Positions 1 through 12,900 of a stretch of 64,000 bases of DNA are shown piece after piece. Origin of the DNA: Daphnia pulex (Eukaryota; Arthropoda; Branchiopoda; Diplostraca; Daphniidae). The stretch covers positions 2,914,001 through 2,978,000 of the forward strand of contig NC_060026.1 of NCBI RefSeq assembly GCF_021134715.1. Direction: 5' to 3'. The notes under the pieces are model-generated. The model ran no database searches, had not been told where the DNA came from, and saw only the letters and a program-made list of their open reading frames with translations. Numbering within the stretch: position 1 is the first letter of the stretch; every line of letters begins with the position of its first letter. The position numbers and the translations under genes are program-made.

Positions 1-2
1 CC

Positions 3-77
3 ACGGGTGTCGTCCTCCACTCGTTGGTCTACGCTCCTCGCCCTTACTCGGCCCCCAAGAACATCAATCCCTCCTAA
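3..77 (+). CDS. possible 3' end of an upstream coding sequence
   Basis: An open frame enters from the left edge and ends in TAA at 75-77. Its last residues read about VYAPRPYSAPKNINPS. The codons are GC-rich, unlike the AT-rich DNA that follows directly, which fits a coding end. It cannot belong to the PDZ gene downstream because it stops before that gene's first visible exon, unless it is an alternative terminal exon. The product is not recognised and only about 25 codons are visible. Confidence 0.3.
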   Translation, partial: TGVVLHSLVYAPRPYSAPKNINPS

Positions 78-946
78 TTTCTAATAACCAAAAACCAAAC
101 AAAAATCAAATTTCAAATAATCGTAGCGAATTTCAATCAGAGCCTCTCTCTTTAATCTCATCATATTCTTCTTTCTTATTCTATTCTTCTTTTCTCACAT
201 TGCCCTGATTAATAATAATCATCCGGATGTCGTAGTTTGAAAGGATTTTTCTTTGTTTGAATATTTTCTTCTCTTTCTTTTTACCCCTTTTGAAAAATTT
301 GTCTCTTAAAAAATCGATGAGATAGAATTGAGAAAAAAAAACCAAATTTATGTTGCAGCTTCTCTTAATAATCCCGTCGGGAACCGGATGATATACAGAA
401 ATAAAGAAAACAGAAAATTGGAAAAACGAAAATTGAATGACATTTGGAAGACTCAAAAGAAAAGGAAAAACCGGTTCGATGGCTGCGCGGAAGAGTTGGG
501 GCATTCGGTGATTTTTCGAATGGAAATGTACTCCACCCACCTTTGTGTTATTTGCGTTCACCTTGACGGCAATCCGATTGAGCATCCGCCCACTGTGCGA
601 TCGTGAAAAAATGAAATCAAAAACCCCCGGTCGTTTTAAACATTTATTTGAACGGGTCGTTTATGTGGACGACAATTTTTCGGGGAAGGAAGAAATGATT
701 TTTTTAAGACTTCCAGGCAAACCTTTTTAATCTCAGACTCGTGTATTGGATATAAATATTAAGATTCTACTTACCTTATTTTATACGATTCCGGCAGGAT
801 GAATTTCTCTCTCCCATTTTTCTATATATTTTTTTTTTACGAAACAATTTGAAGACACACAAAATGGTTGCAAGTGTATTTGTTTTTTTTTTCGAGAATT
901 GTTTCCGTTATGTTTATTTTTTTTTTTCTCGACATTTTTTATTTAG
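78..946. other. non-coding, AT-rich
   Basis: No convincing coding exon is seen. The stretch holds long T- and A-rich tracts and ends in a pyrimidine-rich acceptor (TTTATTTAG at about 938-946) for the first visible PDZ-gene exon. It is probably an intron of that gene, possibly with the 3' UTR of an upstream gene. Confidence 0.5.
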
Positions 947-3900
947 AGACACGATATCAACCGTTCTTCCAGTAGTAGGAGTAGTGAATGTAGTAGCAGC
1001 AACAGCAGCAGCGAGGACGAGTACGTCTACCAAGTCCAGGTGAGTTCATTTACTCCACTTTTTATCTCTACTTTTGACATTTTGGGACCCTCGTTTTTAT
1101 TATTTTATTTTTTTCCGCCGATCGACTGGCCCGTTATCCTCGACGTTTCTCACGTGTCCTTTTCGCAATGGATTCAATTAGGAAATCCAACAGCGACAGG
1201 CCCCCCCATTTCAGGCTAAAAGAGTCAATTCCGTTAATAGACGCGCCATCGTCATTCGTCCGCCCCCCCTATCCTGTTAGAGGAAAAAGAAAAAATAGTT
1301 AAATGATGAAATCAACAACAGCTTTTGTAGTATTCCCCCCTTGGAAAGTATCTCACAAAAACTACTGAAAATAGAATCCCCAAAAATAGATTTAAAGAAA
1401 AAAAGAAAAAAATCAAAAAGCCAAAAGGAAAGGTGGGCGTGTCGGAATGGAAGGAAGCCGTAGCGCTACCGCTGCCGCACTTCCTGTAGAAAATTATGTG
1501 TGTGACACACACACGGGGTTCTTTTTTATTGTCTTTCTTTCTTTCCCCGTGACTCTTTTTGATTTGTTTCTAATAACGTCATAATAATGATGATGAACCA
1601 GGAAACCAATTATTTTTCGAAAGCTTGTTTCCCGTCGATGAAAAAGAATCAAAGAAACAGAAGACATTCAACCAAAAATTCAATTTTTGAAAAAAAAGAA
1701 ATCAAATAGTAACCCAGGGGCCAACGGTAAAACTCAAAACTAGCTCTTTCTGGACAATCCGGTAACTTTTTTTTTGTTTTTTGTTTTGTTGCCGGCCGCA
1801 ATCAAACCGGAATGAAAACAAGTATTATCTACATACAGCGTGGGAATACGAGATAGGAATTGAAATTAATTGTCAAAGGTTTTAATCTTTTTTTCTGTGG
1901 GTTTTGTGGGTGCGAAATTTAAGGTAAATTCCCGTCCGATTTGATTTTCTTTCATCACATTTCTTGATAATCGAATAATTTAGAAAAATGGTTCCACGTT
2001 ACCTGAGTACTTTGGCGTCGTTCCCGTCTCTCCATCGGCGTCCTCCCTGCTCGACGTCCCAAGTGGCAACTGCTCGAACAAAATTTTGAACGAAAATAAA
2101 ACAACAGCGGAAATATCTCCCATTTTCCCGAGTTTGGAAGTTCTCCGAGCTAAGAGCCACTCGCGCTCTGGCGATGAATCCCTACGACTATCTTAAACAA
2201 CACCCGACGCTGTCTGTAACGAATGAGCGAATGCCAGTTGGTTGCCTGGATGTAATACGCACTCTGAGAGGGCGTTAGCCGCAGAGAAAGAGAGACAGGT
2301 AATCCTCGCTCCGGGGCGAAATTCCGTGTCCGGTTGGAGAGAGAGAGACGGGCCCCCTCACTCATCAACAATTGTGGGTGTACTACATTTTTCGTGTATA
2401 CATGTTCATTCGAGATAGAGATGGATAGGATAGTAGTAGCACAATGTCCGTTTTTTTGTTTTTTTTTTTTTTTCATTTCGGGGAGTGCGGAGCGATGGAT
2501 GAGGTCTATGGTTCCGCCAGGCTGTTGTTCAACAACACAAATGACGGACAGCAGTCGGAGCTGGGGGATGTCATGGGAAACTTTTTCGGGGGAACTTATC
2601 TCGATAATGAGGCGACAGAAATAGAAGAGAATCTTTTATTTTCTCAGAATGGCGGTGGTGGCGGTGGTGGTGGTGGTCCGACCACCAAATATCACCGGCC
2701 GGCAACGAGAAAAGAGAAAAAGGCATCCAGATTCCGTAGTGATGTGTGGGAAACGTTTCAACTCCAGCTGCTGCTGCTGCTGCTGCTGGCAATCTTTAAA
2801 AACTCTTTTGTGTGGTGCTGGTTATATTATTGATGATGATGATGACGACGTCGTCGCCCGGCTGACTCCCGAGTCCATCATCCTTTTCCGTTTCACGAAC
2901 CAAAAGAAAAAGAAGAACCGGTTTTTAGTTTTTCTTAAAGAGTCACGTCCCCTGCGGGCCTTTTCTAATAAATAGCGGAACAGTGTGGCCGGGAACTTGC
3001 ATCTGCCCGCTAAAGAATCTCGTCGGGACAAATCAAAAATTAAAACGGGCAGTTTAGTTAACGTTACGGGTATGACTGGACCCCGGAAAAGAAGATACTG
3101 GAAGAACATTTTTGTTGGTTTTTTTTCCGGTTTTTCTGGAACTGCTACTGGTCTTACCCACTTAGCTCTTTCTGGTCTCTCGGCAGCTGATTTGTTCATT
3201 AAATGTTTTGCTGTTTTCAGGAGCAGTCGGTTTTACCGCTTCCTCCACCTCCTCCACTACCGCAGACGGAGCCTCCTGATACGGATTCGTCTGAATCTGA
3301 AATGCCTAATCCGCTTTTGGTGAATGTGGCCACGGAGCGGCTTCTGCTCAGCTCGGGATCGTCCGCATTCGATCACCACCACCATCACCATCCGGGCGGA
3401 GGAGGAATGTCGGATGGAGGGCCGCTGCCGTCGGCCCTGGAGCGGACGGTCCGGATCAAGAAGGGCGGCGATCCGCTGGGCATCAACGTGGAAGTGGTGG
3501 ACGGCGGGGCCAGCGGCGTCCTGGTGACTTCGGTGGCCAAGGGCGGAGCCGTCCACCGGGACGGTCGCATCCGCACGGGCGACTTTCTCGTTTCCGTCAA
3601 TCACGAGACGATGAGGTTCGCCACCAACGCGCAGGCACGCGCCATCTTGCGGCGGACGCAGCTCGTCAGCACTGACGTCAGGTAAAATAAAAATGATTAA
3701 ATATGCAAATTGATTATTTAAATTTAAATTGATACACAATTTTGAATGATTTGCCTTAGCTGCAGCCAATTGTAATTGTTTAACGTTCGTAAATCGTAAC
3801 GTCATTAGGATGTTGAACGCAAGGAGTGGCGGTTAACTGCCGCGTTAAGAAGTTTTCCGCATACATTATGTTGTTGCCATCCCCTCTGGGGATTTTTGGC

Positions 3901-6900
3901 TGCGATTGAAAACTTTTCACTCTAAAGTTTGACTTTTTGGTAATGAGGAAAAGAAGCTTAAGATACGAACGGGGGGATTGAGTAAGCGAGTGAGTGGGAG
4001 GATGTTTTCGCGACCCTAAAGTGGAGTTGTTGTTGTTGTACACGACTCAATTAGAAACGGACATACTGGCCGAGTATCGATTTCCTCCGCTGAGAAAAAA
4101 ACTAAAAAGTTGAACAGAACAAAAATTCAGGCAAAACAAACCAAACAAAACTGCTGATTGGACTCGAGTTTGTTGTTTATGTTTGAAAAATCAAGAAATG
4201 AAATCGAGTTCTAATTATTATTTGTCTGTATTTTTGATTTGCAGTATTGTGTACATCCCGGCCGGCGACGCGGCCATCTACCGCCAAACGACGCTGATGA
4301 CGCAGCTCGCCCAAGACATGGATAGTAATGCCTCTGTTGTCAAACCCTCTTCCTCTTCCTCCACCACCACCACTATGACTAGGTAATCAAAACAAAACAA
4401 CCTCTACCCAGAATTTCTCCTTGATAGACGGAACTTTTATTTTTTTTTTAAATTTTAAATACTTACCACTTACTACTTCAACAACACCAAAACACACACA
4501 CACACACACTTGATTTTTTAAAATTCTTTTTTCGATTACTATTCACACAAATTACGTCTTCCCTCTTCTTCTTTTTATTACACACTTTTTAAAAAATGAT
4601 GCAAAGAAATCAATTTACAATAAAAAACATCTGCACCGCCTTCGGCAAATTCCGAAAACAAAACAAAATCAAACCATTTTGCAGTCCCTTATTTTAATTT
4701 TAATTTCATTCACTTTTTTTGACTGGTCAAATATTTTGCACATTCTATTTTTTTTTTCTTTTCTTAACTGAGAGCGAGAGAGGCAAACACACACACACAC
4801 GCACACAGAGACAAAAAACCAAAACAGATGTATACAACAAAACAAACGAAATTGTGAGAATCGATCATGCGCTAAAGGAAAAAGGCAACAGAAAAACAAA
4901 ACAAAAAACGAACGAAGTCGAGGAGCGCAAAGAAATGAATGTTGAAGTGGTGTAGATTTGACAAGGACATAAAAATGGCGACCGTGACCGGTCGCGTGCG
5001 TGAATATTCAAGTCCTTGTGAGGGGGTCTGTTTCTTGTGTCACGGTTGTTCTTTTTTCTTCTCTTCTCCGGGTCATTTCTCTTCATTTTCTTCTTTTTTT
5101 CTCGTTTCTTTCTTTCTCTTTTTTTTTATTCCATTTCATTTTCACGCTACTACGCACGAATGGCAAAACTGTTATTCATTTCCATTCGCCAGGATATACC
5201 CGCAATATTATCGGTAAGAAGAAATCTGCACTAGGCAGAGAGACTAAAACAAAAGAGTACGAACGATCAAAGATTCCAGTGTCATATTTCCCCGTTCTAG
5301 AATTTTTCTCCTTATCTATATTTCGGCTCCTGTCTTTTCTACTGCTGCTGCTGGCCGTCGCATGCGCATGTTTCTGTCTCTTCGTGTATTTGTGTTTGCA
5401 TGTCGGGGAATTCGCCATCGCGTGTCGCTCCGATCGAACCCAGCAATCACCCAAACTTTTTTTCTCTTTTATTTCGCCTTTTTCAAAAAGGTTAAAATGA
5501 TTCCCACTTTTTGGCTCCTTTATTCGGTTGTTGACTGGGCCAGGGTTGCGCTTGCGCTCGATTGTATACGGACGCGACACTCTTCTGTGTACCTCACTCT
5601 CTCACTCACACACACAATTCAATTATGAAGAAGAGTGGGAGAAAGAGAGAGAGAGAGAGGGAAGAGCCCTTAAAAAGGTCTAGAGTTGGGAAACCCGGCG
5701 AAATACTTGACGGAAGGCCCAGCAGTGTGCTGCTGTGTCCATGTGTTTGCCATTTTGGGCGGTCGAGCTGGGCAAGTCTTTCCCGACTCTCCTTTTTTTC
5801 CCGATATCAACTTATTCCGCGGGCCTCCATTTTCTCTCGCTGGCCGTTTGGCGACGGACGAACACCCGCACGGCTGTTCGGCAAACATTTCCAACAAATT
5901 TTTCGCTCCCCTCTCCCAATGTGCATGTCATTGCCCGCCCTATTTTGGTTTATTTTTCTTCTACTTCTCATTTGAAAGAAGAAGGAGAAGAAGCGAAACA
6001 TTTTCTCTCTTTGTGTTTGTGTGTGTGCGCGTGTGTGTGTGTCTTGAGAGAGAGAGAGAGATCCGACTTGTTCCGAAGGGCCGGAGCGTGAAAACTTAGA
6101 CCTAATAACGCTGCCCGGCTAGTTGCTAACAGACACACCACAGGTGAAGTTGCTCGACACAATTTTTTGGGTGAGGAAAAAATGCTGACACCCCTCCGCT
6201 GAGCTCTCGTCTTTTTTATTTCTGTTTTTGTTTGATTTGTCGCTTTTTTTATTCATTCAAAATTCCGGTTCTTCTTTGCTTTTTGACATTTTAAAAAACT
6301 AGAAGCTTTTCGGTATATGTCAATTTTTTTTTTCCTCTTTTGGAATTCCTCTTGCCCTTCCCCACCCAATCCCACGGAATACAAAAGGAAAAAAGCCAAA
6401 AAGGGAGGATTGTAATCCAGTTACCTTTTATTAAATCCGTTTGCTATACGAATGGAGCGATGAAAGCGAAAGAGATAGAGAACGAAAAGAAGCCCTTCTA
6501 TCTCTCTCTCTCTCTCTATCTTTTTTTTTCTTCCTTTTTTACACTCTCCATTGGCTTTATTATTTGTACGGATGTCAATATTTTTACACGGAATCGAATT
6601 TTTTCCTTTTTTCTCCCTTTTCTTTCATTGCCGGTTGTTTCTCGCCCGTCTTGTTCTTTGTACTCTGCACTCTCCCCCTCTTGTGTGTGTGTGTGTGATC
6701 TTTTTGAAGTTTTTGAATTTCGCGCGCTCTCACCGACTTTTGCTATTTGCAGTATACTACGTAATTACTTATCATAATAATATAGTGCATTTTGGTTGAT
6801 TTTTTTTCTTCTTTTTTCTTTTTTAAATTGTTGTTTGTCGCTGTTGTTGCGCTGTTGTTGCGTGTGCGCTGGATGAATTTTGTTTATTGCCAATCTTGTC

Positions 6901-9900
6901 TTTAAACACGGTCCCCTCTGTTCAGCTCGCCTTCGGTGACGGTGCCATCGCCAAGAATCGACCCGGAAGTGCAAGAAATCAACTCGGCGACGCTGCCACC
7001 GACGCCGTCAGGAGCCCAAGGAGCTGAAGGAGCAACAGCTAGCGAGCACGAGTCCAAGGACAGCCGACTAGAGGAGCCTGAGCTGCTGCTGCTGTCGGAG
7101 GAAGAGGAGGAGGCCCAGCCGGAACTAGGAGACGGTCTTCCAGCGTCGAAACGAGTCGAGTCGCCGCAGTTGCCTATCGATCCAGCAGTCCAGCAGGAAC
7201 CGGCTGTTTCGTCTTCAATCTCTACCACCATCGCACAGGTATTTACTTAATTCTTTAGACTTTTAGAGAGTTTTATTTGTTTTGTTTGATTCAATTTGAA
7301 ATTTGATTGAAAAAAACAGGTGGCGTATCCCAGCGCCAATCCCCCCGTGGCCGCCACGAACGGAACTAGCGGAATGATGGCCATCTATTCACGGCACTGG
7401 GGCCCCGAGCGGAGTGTGCAAATTCTTCGCGACCCCACCAAAAGCCTCGGCATCAGCATCGTAGGCGGCAAGGTATATTCAAACCTAAATAGTCGACTCT
7501 TGAGACTAGACGGACGCTATTCGGCTCAAAAGTTAACTTTGATCTCCTTGAAAATGTGTTGCCCAACAACCCCAGGTCGACGTGGCATCGGGAAGTGGTG
7601 CGCCCATTACCGGCATTTTCATCAAGAACGTTTTGCCTGAAAGCCCAGCCGGACGCACTGGACAGTTGAGAGTAAGAGAGCTAGAGAGTACAAACTTACT
7701 TAAGTAACCACCTTACTCCGCCCGCCCGCCCCCACCCATCCCAAACCACACACCTTGCTATATACTACCCCACTGTGTATCGATTATTGCATTTGTTATT
7801 TCACTTTTTCTTCTTTTTGTTTTTTTGCTTTGATTATTAAATCAATAGACGGGCGACCGGATTCTAGATGTGGACGGTGAAGACTTGCGTGAAGCCAGTC
7901 ACGAGAGAGCCGTTGAAGTCATCCGCAAAGCCGGAAATCGCGTCACTTTCCTGGTTCAATCCCTCGTCGATTTTGTGCGTTTTGATTTTTTCAAGTTTGT
8001 TTGAAAAGTTTGTCAAAACGTTTCAATTTTTCTTTTTCTTTTGACAGGAACAAGATCAAAATGGCATTACGGCCACCGGATCGCTGGCCGCAGATCAAAA
8101 TGGCATTACGGCCACCGGATCGCTGGCCCCGTCTGTCTCCTCGCGGTACCAATCGGAAGGAGCTGAAACGCCGACGACGGATGCCGAGCACCTGACGCCG
8201 TTGCCATCGCTCCTGAACGGCGACTTGAGCCAGAACAACACGATAGAACTGCCCAAAGTGGCTCCTAGCGGACTTCCTTCCAGTGATACGCCCATGCCGG
8301 AAGTCATCCAGGTACAAAAAAAAAGTTGAATTTGAAACAAAATCGGATCTTTTTTAAAACTTACCGACCGGAATTGATTTAGAGCGGATTCGAACCCAAA
8401 CCGGTGATCAATCGCCAGCAGACGGAAGACGATGACGAAGATGACGACGACGGCGGAGACACTCAAGGGCGGACCATCACGGAAGCCGGCATGGAGGTCT
8501 GACGTCATACTCATTATAACCGGCAACCCCCAAAACTTTTTCCAAACACTTTTATTTTATTTTAATTTTTCTGACTTGGTGCAGATTGAACGGGCCAGCG
8601 CCGGAAACATGAAACTCACCTCGTCGGAAAAGGCGTCCGATCCGGACCAGCCGGATGATTTCGGTTACACGCAAAGTAAGTTTACTCCGCAATGCCTACA
8701 TGGGGGAACGACTTTTAGGTTGGCAAAAGTTGTTTTGTTTTTTTTCCATTTAAAACATTTAAATTTCCGCTCGCACGTGTGCGAAATTTCGCTGCGCTTC
8801 CGAAGGTTGTAGACGGTGAGGAGAGGCGCAGGCGCCGTTGCGTCTCTCTCTTTCCCTTTCCTTCAATATAGAAGGTCCCCACTGAAATCTTGTCCGTTCA
8901 ATACCGGAACGAGCGCTGCAAACTGCGATACCCTCCCGTCAGCAGCTGTGGGATGTTATTCACATGTTCTCTCATCTCTTGTTCGCCTTGGCTCTTTTTC
9001 CCTCCTCTTCCTTCCTTCTTCTTCTTCTTCTTCTTCTTGTTCGTCTCTTTCTTCCGTCTCCGTAGAGACTTTGGGTTGTGTGGAGTTAGTTGGTCGGACT
9101 CTTTCCCGCCGTGCGGATGCGACCGCCAATCACTCCCGTCACTCTCGGCATTTGAGTCTTACCTTGCGTCAAATATTTTTTTTTTGCAATTCATCCTCGA
9201 GCGACGGAAGAAACAATTTTTTTGTTAAACTTGAAAAAAAAATTTTGGCGCCAAATTTTTAGTGATTTTTTTTTTTTTTTTTTTTTTATTCTCTGTGGGT
9301 GAACGGAAAAACGGAAACCAAAACAAGAAAAGGGATGCGGTGAATCGACGATCTCGATTTCTCTGTGTTTGTGTGTATTTTCTTTATTTTTATTTCGTGA
9401 CAAATTGCGGATGAGTTGACTCGACGATCCTGCCCGGAGGAGGAGGGTAAGGGCGAGGGCTCCTTAAATCGTTTCCATTTTTGTCCGCGTTGGATTCGAC
9501 ATTTCGCGGTAAAGCCGCTCGATTCCTCCCTACTACACCGCTGGTTGTCGATAATTAATTACACCAACAACCAGAGACGCCCCTCAAGTATATCCCATTC
9601 TCATTCCTGTTCACTTTGAACTCTTGACGTTTTTGAAAATTCCTAATCGCAATCTCCTCCCTCCCTCCTGCTCATATGCTGTTAAATTAGTGCACTATTC
9701 GGCGACACAGTGACACACAGTCATTTATAGCGCGTGATCTCTCCCATCGTCATGGAAACGATTTTCGAAGCTCCCGAACGTGAAACAGGTACAGTGGTAC
9801 ACACATTTCTTCTTCTTCTACTTGTCTAAGATGAATTGCATCACAGTTGTCTCTCGTCTGCCAAATTAATTAAAAAAAAACAAAAAGAAAAACCCTTTGT

Positions 9901-12900
9901 TGTGGAAGTGGGTGGAAACTGTGCGAATCGTTACGTCGGAGGGTAAGGGTAGGGTAGATGGTGGGGGATTTCTTTGTCGGCTTCCATAAATAGTCGGACG
10001 CCCGAGACAATAAAGGAGAAACTAGAAGAAGAAGGAAGAAGAAAACGGTTGGCTTTTGTCTCATCGTCGTGAATTCTTAACATGTCCCACAATGTCGAAT
10101 GGCGATGGGTGGGAAAAAGAAAAGACCCTGCCCTTTTTTCTTCTTTTTCTTCTTCTTCTGCTTTGGCGATGGTGATAAAAGGGTAAGGCCGGCCAGTGGA
10201 TGGATATCTTTGATCGATATGGTCGAGAGACCTCCTAGCAGATTGGTATGCACCCGAGCTAACTGGGGCCGTCTAGCACAGCCTAGACGTCGTGGGGGGG
10301 GGGGGTCTCGTGTACTAAACGTTTGATTGGATTAGTGGAGCAGAGCAATCAGATGAAAAGAAATGGATAGAACGGACAGCTCTCTTTCTCTCTGGCCCGT
10401 CATCACCTCGTCAGGCCGAGTGGGTGGCAGGGGGAGGGGGTGGAAACATGAGGTCTGGTCGAGTGTGTGCCAAATGGTGGCGTCCAATCTTGACACGGAC
10501 CGTCCGTCTTGTTGCAATTTCGTTTCTTTTCTTCTATTTCTTTTTCCCCCTTTTTACTCGGCTGGTTGGGTCGTGTACAACAAAGCTTGATTGCATCTGA
10601 CTAAGCTCCTCCCACCACCACCACCACCGCCGCTGCCACCCCGGTTTGAATACACACACAGCAGACGGGCAAAGGGTTGGGCCGATTTCAAAGTTTCCCA
10701 AGCGCTTCTTCTTCCCTTATTCTCGACTCGACTTCTTCTTTTGTGCCCATCGCAACTCTCTCTTGACTCTCGGATGCTGCCAACTCAAATCCCCTCCCGC
10801 CTTTCACGTGACTTTCTTCTTCTTCTTCTCTCCCCTCCTTGTTTGTAGTGGGAGGAGGAGGAGGAGGACGATGTCTACTAGCAGATAGACCCGAATTTCT
10901 TTTTTCTTCCCTTCCGTGTTTTATGAAGAGGCTCCCGCCGCGCCCCTCCCACTCGTCGACTCGTTATTCATTCCCGAGGAGCCCACCCGACAACGACAGC
11001 CAAAGACGACGACGACTCGGTTTACTTTTGCCTTACATTTTCCATATAGAAACTAAGAAAAAGAAGAAGAAGGAGTTCTAAGGCAGTTTTATTTTTTTTA
11101 TTTTTTTTATTCACTTGTTTATGTACACAAAATATGCTCCCGCTGTTGCTGGATGCCGCCGGAAGGGTGTAACAGAGTGGAGGAAAGGAAGAAAAAAAAA
11201 ATGAAACAAATTTTTCTTTTTCTTTTTCCTTATTCCTCCTCCTCCTGTGTGTGTGTGTGGCTTTTCATTTCTCTCCTCGATGATTAGGTTTTTGTGTGCG
11301 TCTCTGGGCGGCTCAATCGAACGCGGTGGAACTTCCTTCCAGCCGTTCCAAAAAAGAAAGAAAGAAATTAAATTAAAAAAGTAAAAGAAGAAGAAGAAGA
11401 TTATTCGAAATGGATGAAAGCAAGTTTTTCTTTGTCATCGGCAATCTTTTTTTTGCTTCTTCTTCTTGCTGGCTGGCTGGGAGGGGGCCCAGCTGCTTTA
11501 TAATAAGACTAGGTACTCCGTTTATCTCCGCCAAAAATACGAAGAGTGAGGGGTAGATTTGAGAGAGAGATTGAACGGATAATCAGTTTCTTTTTTTTCA
11601 CTCGCTGAGAATTGTGCGTGTTTTTTTATTTTTCAAACATTTTTCTCGCTAGTTTTATTTTTTATTTTATTTTCAACCCAGTCGTCCCGGTCGATATCTT
11701 CGCTCTACGGTAATAAGATCTAGACCGGAGCATGTCGGCCGAGATTTGAGAGAAACAGACAGTGTGTGCAATATTTTTCGGCCGTTTTTTACCATCTTAT
11801 TCTTCTCTGCGCGAGTTGGTTAGATAATACTTGGCGAAAAAACATTTACCGAGAAACTTTTCGTTTTGTTTCCCAAAGTTGCGTTTTATTTTGATTTGTT
11901 TTTCCCGCCATTGCGCTGAAACGAAAAAATAAAAAAATATAAAAGGGAAGAAGTTTGAAGATGGAAATGATATCCGTCCCCCGCGTTGTTGATCCTTCCT
12001 CCGTGTACATATCAGTCTTGAACCAACAGTAATAACCAGTAGTAGTAGAAGAAGAAGACTGTTGGTTTATTTTCCCCTTTTCTGGGTCTCTTATTTGAGT
12101 ACGAAATGGGAAAATATGAAAATCGTTCCGGGGGACCCCGTTTCCAATCATAACCACTCTCTTCTCTCTTCCGCCGATGGATGTTGTACCACCAGAGACC
12201 CTTTTCTTGTTTACACTCGGGATCGTTTCTACCCGAGAAGAAAATAAAAATAGACACCGTCGAAAAAATGTCAAAGAAAAAATAATTTTCACTTGGATCG
12301 ATCGAGGACGGACTTCATTTAACAATGTATCCAAGAACCCTGGGTACAAACTGGGGTAAAAAAATCCCGGTGTAAGTCTAGTGGATATTGAACTCCTTCT
12401 TCTTTTGTTCATGAGACTTTCTCTGACTTTGGTAAAAGATAAAATAAAAATAAAAGAAGGAATCGATAATCGACGACGGTTCAATGATCCTTTCTCCCTC
12501 CCCCTTTTGTTGGCCGAACCCCAACTTTGACGTCTTGATGCCCATATCTCTCCTATTCTTGACTGGGCAATTTGTCTTAGCCCCCCCTGTAACTACGACG
12601 ACTACTGCTACGACTACAACAACTAAACTACGGACTATATTTATGCGCCTGTGAGCCTCCTAACGCACGGAGAAAATCTTTTATCCTTTCCAATGTTCAG
12701 TTTGATGGCCATCAAATTTAAAAGCTCGAAAGAAGAAAAAGAGAAAAAAGCTTTTTCTTGGACGGGGGGGAATAATAGCCAGCAACCGGGCAATATAAAT
12801 AAGGTCGCAGCGCACACGAATGTAGACATAATTCTTTTTCGATTATCTGAGCAGTGAGAGTACTTGTATGCCCAGCTGGCCGGTTTCGAAAGAAGCTTTA

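Noticed and set aside
10294..10305. G12 run as a functional G-quadruplex.
   Set aside because: A single short homopolymer deep in an intron. It is more likely a microsatellite.
11846..12484. 212-codon minus-strand ORF in the long PDZ-gene intron.
   Set aside because: Low-complexity, Lys/Phe-rich translation of A/T-rich DNA without a domain or splice sites.
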